Shown: positions 16,837 through 24,386 of the stretch, piece by piece
How the letters are laid out: each line of letters starts with the position of its first letter
Position numbering within the stretch: position 1 is the first letter of the stretch
Notes under the pieces: generated by a model
What the model saw: only the letters and a program-made list of their open reading frames with translations
The model's database searches: none
Told to the model about the DNA's origin: nothing
Source: Prado023 sp963714995
GTDB taxonomy: Bacteria > Actinomycetota > Actinomycetes > S36-B12 > CAIYMF01
Direction of reading: 5' to 3'
Assembly: GCA_963714995.1 (NCBI GenBank)
Contig: CAVQQP010000016.1
Span: 1 to 41,664, forward strand
DNA length: 41,664 nt
Program-made: the position numbers and the translations under genes

Positions 16837-17292
16837 ATGCAGGTCTCGGCGCGGGTCGACTACGGCACGCGGGCGTTGGCCGAGCTGGCCAGTCGCCCGG
16901 ACCACCTGGTGACCTCAGAGGAGCTCGCGGGGCTCCAGGGGATCCCGGTGAAGTTCCTCGAGGGCATCCTCACCCAGCTGCGCCGTGCCGGGCTGGTCGT
17001 GAGCAAGCGCGGGGCCGAGGGTGGGTACCGCCTCGCGCGCCCGGCCTCCGAGATCGCCGTCGCCGACGTGTTCCGCGCGCTCGACGGTCCGATCGCCGCC
17101 GTCCGCGGGTCGGCGCCGGAGGACATGGCCTACCCGGGCGCTGCCGAGCACCTGCGCGAGGTCTGGGTCGCGACCCGAGCGGCGCTGCGCATGGTCCTGG
17201 AGCAGGTCACCCTCGCCGACGTGGTCAGCGGTGAGCTGCCCGACACCGCACGTGCCCTGCTGGCCGAGCCCGGAGCCTGGGAGCGCCGGTAG
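16837..17292 (+). CDS. Rrf2-family transcriptional regulator lacking the cysteine ligands
   Basis: 151 residues. The winged-helix N-terminus reads QVSARVDYGTRALAELA, then GIPVKFLEGILTQLRRAGLVVSKRGAEGGYRLARP, a clear Rrf2 DNA-binding domain, followed by DVFRALDGPIAAVRG. IscR and NsrR use three cysteines in the C-terminal part to hold an FeS cluster; this protein contains no cysteine at all, so it should be cluster-free and sense something else, if anything. The ATG at 16837 gives the family start; the ORF is open further upstream into the region before tRNA-Leu. It converges on bcp with a 4-nt gap. The target genes are unknown. Confidence 0.85.
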   Translation: MQVSARVDYGTRALAELASRPDHLVTSEELAGLQGIPVKFLEGILTQLRRAGLVVSKRGAEGGYRLARPASEIAVADVFRALDGPIAAVRGSAPEDMAYPGAAEHLREVWVATRAALRMVLEQVTLADVVSGELPDTARALLAEPGAWERR

Positions 17293-17296
17293 GGCG

Positions 17297-17764
17297 TCAG
17301 ACCCCGAGCTCGCGGCGCAGCTTGGCGACGTGCCCGGTGGCCTTCACGTTGTACATCGCGCGCTCGATCCGGCCCTCGGCGTCGATGACGAACGTCGAGC
17401 GGATGACGCCGACGACCGTCTTGCCGTAGAGCGACTTCTCGCCGAACGCCCCGTAGGCCGTGAGGACGGACTTGTCCGGATCGCTGGCCAACGGGAAGGT
17501 CAGGCCCTCCGCGGCGCGGAACGTGGCGAGCTTCTCCGGGGAGTCCGGGGAGATGCCGACCACGGTGATCCCTGCGGCGGCCAGGGCGTCCAGGGAGTCG
17601 CGGAAGTCGCAGGCCTGCTTCGTGCAGCCGGGAGTCATGGCCGCCGGGTAGGCGTACAGGACGACCCGCTGGCCGCGGAGGTCGGCGAGCCGGATCCGGC
17701 CCCCGGCGTCATCGGCGAGGTCGAAGTCGGGGGCGTCGGCGCCGGGTTCGAGTCGGGTGCTCAT
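17297..17764 (-). CDS. bcp: Thioredoxin-dependent peroxiredoxin (Bcp/PrxQ type)
   Basis: 155 residues. PGCTKQACDFRD carries the peroxidatic C47 and, five residues on, C52 as in atypical 2-Cys Bcp enzymes. The rest (APDFDL, VVGISPDSPEKLATF, YGKTVVGVIRSTFVID) fits the thioredoxin-fold family that reduces hydroperoxides. The ATG at 17764 has AGGAGG 4 nt upstream; further in-frame upstream codons overlap the divergent gene and are rejected. Divergent from the DUF3618 gene, with about 100 nt for both promoters. Confidence 0.93.
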   Translation of the reverse strand: MSTRLEPGADAPDFDLADDAGGRIRLADLRGQRVVLYAYPAAMTPGCTKQACDFRDSLDALAAAGITVVGISPDSPEKLATFRAAEGLTFPLASDPDKSVLTAYGAFGEKSLYGKTVVGVIRSTFVIDAEGRIERAMYNVKATGHVAKLRRELGV

Positions 17765-17867
17765 GTGTCCTCCTGGGCTGTTGGGCGTCGAGACCCTATC
17801 CCGCGATGGCTTGGGCTGCCCCTGCCCGCGTATGGTGGCCCCATTCCGTGCTGTCAGGAGGATTGAC

Positions 17868-18251
17868 GTGGCCCAGGCCAGTGTGACCAAGCCCGCGAGC
17901 GCTCCCGCGCGCAAGCCCGCCGACATCGAGGCGGACCTCGACGCGACCCGTGAGCGCCTGGTCGGCACCATCACCGAGCTCGAGGACCGGGTGAATCCCT
18001 CGAAGGTGGCCAAGCGCGGCTCGAACAAGGTCAAGGACTTCTACGTGGGCTCCGACGGCGTGCGCTGGAAGAACGTCGCCCTCACCGCAGGCGCGGTCGT
18101 CGGGGGCCTGATCGCCGTGCGGATGGCCAGCAGGACGGTGCGCTGGGCCATCGCCGCTCCGCCCGCCCAGCAGGTCCCGACCGACATCGTCTTCCTGCCG
18201 GTGCCCCGTGCCCAGGCCGGCGCGCTGGCGGAGCTGGCCGCGGCCGTCTGA
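17868..18251 (+). CDS. DUF3618 membrane-associated protein
   Basis: 127 residues. The conserved DUF3618 block is visible: RKPADIEADLDATRERLVGTITELEDRVNPSKVAKRG, split here by position as residues about 16-50, followed by a TM-like stretch (NVALTAGAVVGGLIAV). The family is common in actinobacteria, often near putative phage-holin superfamily and DUF1269-type stress genes, with no assigned biochemical role. Predicted topology is a cytoplasmic helical N-terminus and one membrane segment. GTG start with AGGAGG 5 nt upstream. Convergent with the ThrE-like pair, 8 nt from its stop. Confidence 0.75.
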   Translation: MAQASVTKPASAPARKPADIEADLDATRERLVGTITELEDRVNPSKVAKRGSNKVKDFYVGSDGVRWKNVALTAGAVVGGLIAVRMASRTVRWAIAAPPAQQVPTDIVFLPVPRAQAGALAELAAAV

Positions 18252-18259
18252 CCCCGCCG

Positions 18260-18739
18260 CTAGTCGCCCTCGAATCGCGCGGGGCGACCAGTCGCGCCAG
18301 GTGCCGACCGACCAGCAGCGTGGGGCTGATCGTGCCCACGGCCAGGGCGATCACCGTCAGGGTCGCGATCGATCCGCTCACCACGACGGCGTCGACGATC
18401 GCCGAGGGGTCGGGCTGCGCCTGAGGTGAGGTCCAGCACCCCCGTGAGGGCGTCGAACATGTAGGTGCCCGGGATCAGCGGGATCACCGGGGCGAACGCG
18501 TAGATGGGTGTGGCCTGGTTGGTGCGGGGTGCGACGATCGCTGCCGTGAGCCCGACCAGGACGGCGGCGGCGAAACTGGCCACCGGGAGCGCGGCGCCCT
18601 GGTCCAGGAACAGGCTGCGCACGAGGTGGGCAGCGATCGCCAGGGCGACGATGCCCGGCAGCGTCTTGCGGGGAACCGAGAACACCATCGCGAATCCCAG
18701 CACGGCCAGGCCGGCCCACAGCGACAGGGCCCAGGTCAT
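18260..18739 (-). pseudogene. ThrE_2-type small exporter subunit, frameshifted
   Basis: A small membrane protein translationally coupled (ATGA) to the gene upstream. From MTWALSLWAGLAV it shows about five hydrophobic segments and the family sequence PRTNQATPIYAFAPVIPLIPGTYMFDALTGVLDLTS. Near 18419-18423 the frame shifts: removing one base gives TSAQPDPSAIVDAVVVSGS, then IATLTVIALAVGTISPTLLVG, the expected last membrane helix. The restored frame has no stop until about 18082, inside the convergent gene, whereas the original frame stops at 18260; a second, opposite indel in the CCCC near 18279-18282 would rejoin that stop (ending ARFEGD). The coordinates given use the stop at 18260. Function with the partner is thought to be export of threonine or serine; substrate unproven. 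Confidence 0.65.
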
Positions 18740-19503
18740 GGCAGGGCCCCGACGAGGGCGACGGCCGCACTGAGCCCGACCGCCGCGGAGGCGATGATGA
18801 CCGCGCTCATCGCGAGCCGGACCACGCCGTTGAGGTAGTGCGAGGTGAGCAGGTCGGCGGTCCCGTTGAGCATGGGGACCCCGGGGACGAGGAAGAGGGT
18901 GGATGCTGCCAGCGCGGGGTTCACCTCGGCGGCGGTGAGCCCCAGCATGTGCCCGCCTCCGGCGACGATCAGGGCGGAGACGAACGCTGCGCTGGACACG
19001 GACACGAACGGCTGCAGGCTGCGCCCGACCAACAGGTGCCGCACCCAGGCGCCCGCCCATCCGCCCAGCAGTGCCAGGACCATGGCGATCCCGCCGGCGT
19101 CGAACAGGGCGGCGAAGGCCGCGGTGGAGCCGCCCAGTGCCAGCATCACCAGCCAGGTGGGGTAGACCGGGCCGGCGTTGCGGATCAGGGTGAGCCGCGC
19201 CCGCACCTGGCTGGCGGTGAGGCCGTGGGCCTCGGTGTCCGCGACCAGGCGCTTGACCTGGGTCAGGGTGGTGAAGTGGATGCCCAGATGCCGGGCGTGC
19301 CGACCGGCGGTGAGCTGCTGGCCGTCGGCGGAGACGGTCATGGCCACGTTGACCGAGGAGATCCGGGCGTTGCTCTCCTGCGCCCCCAGCGCGGCGGCCA
19401 TGCGCTCCATGTGGTCCACGGTGCGGGTCGTGTGACCACCGGACAGCTGGACGAGCTCGCCGACCTCGAGGGACAGGTCGAGCGCATCAGCGAGACCGGT
19501 CAT
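18736..19503 (-). CDS. Threonine/serine exporter family protein, ThrE N-terminal type
   Basis: 255 residues. A soluble N-terminal domain (about 1-115, with HTTRTVDHMERMAAALG and FTTLTQVKRLVAD) is followed by about five membrane segments. This is the ThrE/DUF1212 architecture; in Corynebacterium glutamicum ThrE is a single chain exporting threonine and serine. Here, as in many bacteria, the second half is a separate downstream gene. A TACGGT hexamer at 19512-19517 (minus strand) lies 8 nt before the ATG, which suggests a leaderless transcript. The substrate is inferred from family naming only. Confidence 0.82.
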   Translation of the reverse strand: MTGLADALDLSLEVGELVQLSGGHTTRTVDHMERMAAALGAQESNARISSVNVAMTVSADGQQLTAGRHARHLGIHFTTLTQVKRLVADTEAHGLTASQVRARLTLIRNAGPVYPTWLVMLALGGSTAAFAALFDAGGIAMVLALLGGWAGAWVRHLLVGRSLQPFVSVSSAAFVSALIVAGGGHMLGLTAAEVNPALAASTLFLVPGVPMLNGTADLLTSHYLNGVVRLAMSAVIIASAAVGLSAAVALVGALP

Positions 19504-19523
19504 GGCCCAAGACCGTACTCCGT

Positions 19524-19529
19524 TAGGCT
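19524..19529 (+). promoter_or_regulatory. Candidate -10 (TAGGCT) placing the transcript start at the GroES-like GTG
   Basis: TAGGCT ends 6 nt before the GTG at 19536. The only purine-rich SD (AGGAGG, 19531-19536) overlaps the start codon and is unusable, so a leaderless mRNA is the simpler reading. Confidence 0.45.
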
Positions 19530-19535
19530 CAGGAG

Positions 19536-19898
19536 GTGCCCCAGCAGCCCCCGTCAGCCCCCGACCTGACCCCCGGGGTCGACGGGTCGATCCCGATCAA
19601 GCTGCTCCACGATCGCGTGCTCGTCCACATCGACGTCGCCGACGGCGAGCGGCGGTCCGGGGGCGGGATCCTGATCCCCGCCACCGCGGCCGTGGGCAAG
19701 CGCCTGACGTGGGCCACTGCCGTGGCGATCGGGCCGCTCGTGCGCGCCGTGGAGGTCGGTGACCAGGTGCTCTTCGAGCCTGAGGAACGGGCCGAGGTCG
19801 AGCTGCGCGGGGAGGCCTACGTGTTGCTGCGCGAGCGCGACATCCACGCGGTGGCGGCCGCCCGGGTGGCCCAGGACGAGACCGGCCTGTACCTCTGA
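19536..19898 (+). CDS. GroES-like (Cpn10-fold) protein
   Basis: 120 residues. IPIKLLHDRVLVHID, RRSGGGILIPATAA, VGDQVLFEPEERAEVELRGEAYVLLRERDIHAV follow the GroES beta-barrel pattern, including the mobile-loop site around GGGILIP. It is longer than GroES (about 97 residues) and has no groEL beside it, and the usual loop hydrophobic tripeptide is changed, so it is probably a stand-alone relative rather than the main co-chaperonin. No upstream in-frame start is possible because a TAG lies 12 nt before the GTG. It has a terminator at 19915. Confidence 0.75.
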   Translation: MPQQPPSAPDLTPGVDGSIPIKLLHDRVLVHIDVADGERRSGGGILIPATAAVGKRLTWATAVAIGPLVRAVEVGDQVLFEPEERAEVELRGEAYVLLRERDIHAVAAARVAQDETGLYL

Positions 19899-19914
19899 GC
19901 ATCCGAACGCGAAA

Positions 19915-19937
19915 GCCCCCCGGGATCGCCGGGGGGC
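19915..19937. terminator. Bidirectional terminator between GroES-like gene and tRNA-Lys
   Basis: Stem GCCCCCCGG / CCGGGGGGC with a 5-nt core loop. On the minus strand it is followed by TTTC, a good intrinsic terminator for tRNA-Lys. Confidence 0.75.
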
Positions 19938-19940
19938 CAG

Positions 19941-20013
<73 letters not shown>

Positions 20014-20025
20014 GAGTGCCCCCAC

Positions 20026-20031
20026 ACCATA
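20026..20031 (-). promoter_or_regulatory. Candidate -10 (TATGGT) of tRNA-Lys
   Basis: TATGGT on the minus strand lies 12 nt before the tRNA 5' end. The -35 is not obvious. Confidence 0.4.
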
Positions 20032-20101
20032 CCAACGCCGGGCCCGGCGGGCCAAACCCACGCTCCCCCACCACGGGGCCTGCCCGCCCGTCCCGGACGC
20101 C

Positions 20102-20107
20102 TAGGAT
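20102..20107 (+). promoter_or_regulatory. Candidate -10 (TAGGAT) of lysS
   Basis: TAGGAT fits TAnnnT, 38 nt before the lysS ATG, giving a leader of about 30 nt that contains AGGGGA as the ribosome site. Confidence 0.4.
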
Positions 20108-20145
20108 GTGGCCCATCATCTGCTGGACCAGTCAGGGGATTGACC

Positions 20146-21726
20146 ATGGGGACCACTCCGGACGCCGCCGACGAGACCCCGTCGGAGTCGGGCCGCGAGC
20201 TCCCCGCGGTGCCCGACCCGGGTGAGGCCGCGCTGGCCCTGGACGGGCTGCCCGAACAGGTCCGCGTGCGCCGCGAGAAGCTCGATCGGATCCGCGAGAT
20301 GGGGATCGACCCGTACCCGGTCGCTGCCCCGCGGACGGACACCCTGGCCGCGGTCCGGGCCGAGCATGGCGGGCTCGAGGCCGACCAGCGCACGGGGCAC
20401 GTCGTGAGCGTCGTTGGCCGGGTCATGCTCAAGCGGGATGGCGGGAAGCTCTGCTTCGCCACGCTGCGCGACGGGTCCGGTGACCTGCAGGTGATGCTCT
20501 CGGTGGCCGACGTCGGCCAGGAGCAGCTCGACCTCTGGAAGCGGATCATCGACCTCGGCGATCACGTGTCCGTGACCGGCGAGGTGATCACCTCGCGCAA
20601 GGGCGAGCTCAGCGTGGCGGGGACGTCCTGGGTCCTGGCGGCGAAGTCCCTGAGGCCCCTGCCGGAGAAGCACAAGGGCCTCACGGACCCCGAGGCCCGC
20701 GCACGCCTGCGCTACGTGGATCTCATCGTCCGCCCCGATGCCCGGAGCGCGGCCCACGTTCGCGCCACGATCGTGCACAGCGTGCGCGACTCGCTGCACC
20801 GTCGCGGCTTCGTCGAGGTTGAGACGCCGATCCTGCAACTGATCCACGGCGGTGCGAATGCCCGTCCGTTCGAGACGCACATCAACGCCTACGACCTGGA
20901 CGTCTACCTGCGCATCGCCACCGAGCTGCACCTCAAGCGGCTGCTCGTGGGCGGGATGGAGAGGGTGTTCGAGCTCGGCCGGCAGTTCCGCAACGAGGGT
21001 GCGGACTCCTCGCACAACCCGGAGTTCACCTCGTTGGAGATGTACCAGACCTACGCCGACTACCAGGACATGCGGGTCCTGACCCAGGAGATCATCCAGG
21101 AGGCCGCGACCGCCGCGTTCGGCGAGCCGGTGGCCCGCCGCATCCAGCACGACGGATCGATCGCGGAGTACGACCTGTCCGGGCAGTGGCGGCACGTCAC
21201 CGTCCTCGACGCGGTCAGCGAGAAGCTGGGCGAGCACATCCACGCCGACACCCCGATCGAGGTCCTGCGGGCGCACGCCGTCACTCACAGCATCGAGATC
21301 GAGGCGCACTGGACGTGGGGTGCAGTCCTCGAGGCCCTCTACGAGGAGCTGTGCGAGGACTCCACCGTGCTGCCGACCTTCTACATGGACTTCCCCAAGG
21401 AGATCGCTCCCCTGACCAAGGCGCACCGGGACGACCCGCGGTTCGCAGAGAAGTGGGACCTTGTCGCGTGGGGCGCTGAGCAGGGCACCGCCTACTCGGA
21501 GCTCAACGACCCCGTCGACCAGCGGGCGCGGTTCCTGGCCCAGTCGCTGCTTGCTGCGGCCGGCGACCTGGAGGCGATGGTCATCGACGAGGACTTCCTG
21601 CAGGCGCTGGAGTACGGCATGCCGCCGACTGGTGGCCAGGGCATGGGGATCGACCGCCTGGTGATGACCCTGACCGGCCTCAACATCCGGGAGACGATCC
21701 TGTTCCCGATGGTCAAGCCCCTGTAG
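20146..21726 (+). CDS. lysS: Lysine-tRNA ligase, class II
   Basis: 526 residues. An OB-fold anticodon-binding domain (about 85-200, with VVGRVMLKRDGGKLCFATLRDGSGDLQVML) precedes the class II catalytic core. Motif 2 is FELGRQFRNEGAD (about 276) and motif 3 GGQGMGIDRLVM (about 495-506); HGGANARPFETH and NPEFTSLEMYQ are LysRS landmarks. It attaches lysine to tRNA-Lys. The N-terminal 35 residues are acidic and not conserved. The ATG at 20146 follows a TTG codon pair that could extend it by two residues. The divergent tRNA-Lys next door is a fitting neighbour. Confidence 0.96.
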   Translation: MGTTPDAADETPSESGRELPAVPDPGEAALALDGLPEQVRVRREKLDRIREMGIDPYPVAAPRTDTLAAVRAEHGGLEADQRTGHVVSVVGRVMLKRDGGKLCFATLRDGSGDLQVMLSVADVGQEQLDLWKRIIDLGDHVSVTGEVITSRKGELSVAGTSWVLAAKSLRPLPEKHKGLTDPEARARLRYVDLIVRPDARSAAHVRATIVHSVRDSLHRRGFVEVETPILQLIHGGANARPFETHINAYDLDVYLRIATELHLKRLLVGGMERVFELGRQFRNEGADSSHNPEFTSLEMYQTYADYQDMRVLTQEIIQEAATAAFGEPVARRIQHDGSIAEYDLSGQWRHVTVLDAVSEKLGEHIHADTPIEVLRAHAVTHSIEIEAHWTWGAVLEALYEELCEDSTVLPTFYMDFPKEIAPLTKAHRDDPRFAEKWDLVAWGAEQGTAYSELNDPVDQRARFLAQSLLAAAGDLEAMVIDEDFLQALEYGMPPTGGQGMGIDRLVMTLTGLNIRETILFPMVKPL

Positions 21727-21748
21727 GCACCTGTAGGTACCCAGGTGC
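21727..21748 (+). terminator. Hairpin after lysS
   Basis: A 7-bp stem GCACCTG / CAGGTGC with an 8-nt loop starts immediately after the lysS stop codon; no T-tract. Confidence 0.5.
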
Positions 21749-21804
21749 AGGCCCGGATCGTCGGGGACGGTCGGCCGCCGGTGGCTGCCCTCGCCGGCAC
21801 CCGC

Positions 21805-22830
21805 TCAGGCGGTGTTGCCCAGCGCGGCAGTCAGTTGGCTGCGCGCTGTCTGCACGGCGGCCGCCGAGGTCGCCAGGGCCGTGGGGTCGGCCGTCATCGA
21901 TCCGACCAGGGCGACATGTGCTGCGGCCGAGGAGCGGACCTGGGTGACGGCGGTGCCGATCGCCCGTGCCTGTGCAGCGCGCGCCTCATCCGGGGCGTCG
22001 GCGACGAGCCCAGCCACGTTCGCCTCGAGCTGGTCGAGGGTCGCCTGGGCGGTCACCCAGTACGGGCTCACCTGCTGCGGTGGGGTGGCCGGGTTGGTCA
22101 GCGCGGGCACCAGCTCGTCGGCGACCCAGCGGCCCTGGGTCCGCTCGACGTCCATCCGCTCGTCCCAGGACCTGCCCCGGGACCGCGCTGTCAGGAACCA
22201 CGCCAACGCTGCGCCTGCGGCCACGAGGGCCCCCAGCCCGAGCCAGAGCGGCAGGGGGTTGGGCGCGGACTCATCCGGGGTTGCGGACGCTGATGCAGTC
22301 GCCGGCGCGCTCGACGAGTCGGTGGGAGAGGCGCTGGTGGGCGACGCGCTGTCGCTGGGGGACTCGGACGCCGACTCGGTCGGCTCGGGCGTCTCGGTGG
22401 GGGTCGCCTCGGACTCCGTGGGCGCCGCGGACGACTCCGTGGGCGCCGCGGACTCGGCCGGTGTCTCCGCGGGAGGAATGGAGGTCGCAGCCTGGGACAG
22501 GGTCCGGGTGGGGGTCGGCGACTCCGAGGTCGGCTCGCTGGTGGGCGCCTCGGACGTGGGCGCCTCGGAGGTGGGCGCCTGGGTCGGTTCCGGCGTCTCG
22601 GACGCGGGCGGCGTCGGAGGCTCCACGCTGGGGCTGGCGGAGGGCAGGTCGGTCGGCAGCGACGGGCTCGGAGTCTCGCTCGGGCCGGTTCGTGTCGGCG
22701 TGGGCAGTGAGATGGACCCCGAGGGCAGCGCCGTCGGCAGGGTGACCTCCCCGTCGCTCCCGCAGCCTGCCAGCGCAGCAGAGCCGATCAGGAGCGCCGC
22801 GAGGATCGCAGCGGGTCGTGCAGGCACCAT
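21805..22830 (-). CDS. Lipoprotein with S/T/P/E-rich stalk, TM helix and helical C-terminus
   Basis: 341 residues; no family recognised. The N-terminus is a lipoprotein signal (AALLIGSAALAGC, lipidated Cys at 23). Residues about 24-185 are a low-complexity stalk of Ser, Thr, Pro, Glu and Ala with repeats such as PTSEAPTSEAPTSEP. A transmembrane helix (PLWLGLGALVAAGAALAWFL, about 192-213) is followed by basic residues TARSRGRS, which puts the last 125 residues in the cytoplasm. That part is helical (for example YWVTAQATLDQLEANVAGLV). Lipid anchor outside plus a membrane span gives an outside-to-inside topology. The stalk could be O-glycosylated. The stop lies 78 nt from lysS; a role in surface structure or signalling is speculation. 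Confidence 0.75.
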   Translation of the reverse strand: MVPARPAAILAALLIGSAALAGCGSDGEVTLPTALPSGSISLPTPTRTGPSETPSPSLPTDLPSASPSVEPPTPPASETPEPTQAPTSEAPTSEAPTSEPTSESPTPTRTLSQAATSIPPAETPAESAAPTESSAAPTESEATPTETPEPTESASESPSDSASPTSASPTDSSSAPATASASATPDESAPNPLPLWLGLGALVAAGAALAWFLTARSRGRSWDERMDVERTQGRWVADELVPALTNPATPPQQVSPYWVTAQATLDQLEANVAGLVADAPDEARAAQARAIGTAVTQVRSSAAAHVALVGSMTADPTALATSAAAVQTARSQLTAALGNTA

Positions 22831-22959
22831 GACGAGCTCCCGTCGTTGGGCGACAGCACATCGCCACCGAGTGGTTGCATCGGCAGCCTAACCGCCGGGA
22901 TCCGTCCAGTGTGGGAGGAGGGCACGGCGCACGCCCGGCCCGGGGATCCGGGAATGAAC

Positions 22960-22992
22960 GTGGCCCGGACCCTCAACGCGGGTCCGGGCCAC
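22960..22992 (-). terminator. Strong terminator hairpin downstream of tRNA-His
   Basis: Perfect 13-bp stem GTGGCCCGGACCC / GGGTCCGGGCCAC with a 7-nt loop, 22 nt beyond the tRNA-His 3' end on the minus strand, separating it from the lipoprotein gene. Confidence 0.75.
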
Positions 22993-23014
22993 GGCAGGCG
23001 ACGAGGCCTGCCCA

Positions 23015-23091
23015 TGGGGTGAGTGACGGGACTTGAACCCGCGACCACCTGGACCACAACCAGGTGCTCTACCAGCTGAGCTACACCCACC
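23015..23091 (-). tRNA. tRNA-His (anticodon GTG)
   Basis: Minus strand: extra 5' G(-1) opposite C73, acceptor GTGGGTG with CACTCAC, D-arm TAGCTCAGCTGGTAGAGC, anticodon stem CCTGG/CCAGG with loop TTGTGGT (anticodon GTG), T-arm CGGGTTCAAGTCCCG and an encoded CCA. The G(-1):C73 pair is the identity element of tRNA-His. A TACACT hexamer at 23127-23132 could be its -10. Confidence 0.96.
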
Positions 23092-23335
23092 ATGCGCCGT
23101 GCAGGATCGCTGCGCAGCAGGTCAGAAGTGTATCCCAATGCGCGATGGGCCCAGGCCGTCGGACGACGAGCACCGGGGACCGACCTTCTCACGGGAGCAC
23201 GTCCACGCACCACGAGACAGGGCCTGGCGGTACCGGGATCGCCAGGCACTGCCATCGGCGCGCGAAGGCTGGTTTCCTTTGAGTCAGCGCAGCAGTGACA
23301 GCTGACACGGTCACCCCACACGAGGAGGACGAACG

Positions 23336-24322
23336 ATGCACACTCGCACACTCGGACAGGGCCTGAGGGTCTCGGCGATCGGCTTGGGCGCGATGGGCAT
23401 GTCCATGAGCTATGGCCAGAACCCCGGCAGCCGCGAGGACATGGTCGCGGTGCTGCGGGGGGCGGTCGACCTCGGCGTCACGTTCTTCGACACCGCTGAG
23501 GTGTACGGCCCGTACGTCAACGAGGAGCTCGTCGGCGAGGCGCTGCAGCCGGTGCGCGATGACGTCGTGATCGCGACCAAGTTCGGCTGGGACATCGTCG
23601 ACGGGGCGATGGTGGGCCTGGACAGTCGCCCGGAGCAGATCCGTCGGGTCGCCGAGGCCTCCCTGCGCCGGCTGCGGGTCGAGGCGCTCGACCTGTTCTA
23701 CCAGCACCGGGTCGACCCGGGCGTGTCCATCGAGGACGTCGCCGGTACCGTCGCTGAGCTCGTGGCGGAGGGCAAGGTGCGTCACTTCGGGCTGTCCGAG
23801 GCAGGTGCGGGCACGATCCGCCGCGCGCATGCGGTGCACCCGGTGACCGCGGTGCAGTCGGAGTACTCGCTGTGGACCCGTGACCCCGAGCCCGAGGTGC
23901 TGCCCACCTGCGCCGAGCTGGGCATTGGGTTCGTGCCGTTCAGCCCCTTGGGCAAGGGGTTCCTGACCGGCACGGTGACCACCGACACCCAGTTCGCCGA
24001 GGGCGACATCCGCCGCCGGGTGCCCCGGTTCGAGGCGGCCAACCTGGCAGCCAACCAGGCGCTCGTGGACCGGGTCCGCCAGCTGGCCGAGGCCAGGGGC
24101 GCCACCCCGGGGCAGGTCGCGCTGGCGTGGCTGCTGGCCCAGCAGCCCTGGATCGTGCCCATCCCCGGCACCCGCCGGCTGTCCCGGGTCCAGGAGAACG
24201 CCGGGGCCACCACGGTCGCGCTGTCCGCCGATGAACGCGCCGAGCTGGACCGTCTCACCGAGGAGGTCGGCGTCGCCGGAAACCGCTACAACGACGCCAT
24301 GCTGGGCATGGTCGGCCGATAG
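23336..24322 (+). CDS. Aldo/keto reductase
   Basis: 328 residues, an NADPH-dependent TIM-barrel oxidoreductase of the AKR11/AKR13-like group. The tetrad is visible: Asp in FFDTAEVYG, Tyr in the same motif, Lys in VVIATKFGWD and His in LFYQHRVDP. The cofactor end has PFSPLGKGFLTG and WIVPIPGTRRLSRVQEN. The substrate cannot be deduced; relatives reduce assorted aldehydes and ketones. ATG start with GAGGAGG 7 nt upstream. It stands alone between tRNA-His and a squalene-cyclase-fold gene. Confidence 0.9.
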   Translation: MHTRTLGQGLRVSAIGLGAMGMSMSYGQNPGSREDMVAVLRGAVDLGVTFFDTAEVYGPYVNEELVGEALQPVRDDVVIATKFGWDIVDGAMVGLDSRPEQIRRVAEASLRRLRVEALDLFYQHRVDPGVSIEDVAGTVAELVAEGKVRHFGLSEAGAGTIRRAHAVHPVTAVQSEYSLWTRDPEPEVLPTCAELGIGFVPFSPLGKGFLTGTVTTDTQFAEGDIRRRVPRFEAANLAANQALVDRVRQLAEARGATPGQVALAWLLAQQPWIVPIPGTRRLSRVQENAGATTVALSADERAELDRLTEEVGVAGNRYNDAMLGMVGR

Positions 24323-24386
24323 GCCGGCCCTGCGGAGGCTCTCTGCCACTCCCGTGTCGGGCGGCATGGCACTAGCGTCTGTGCCC

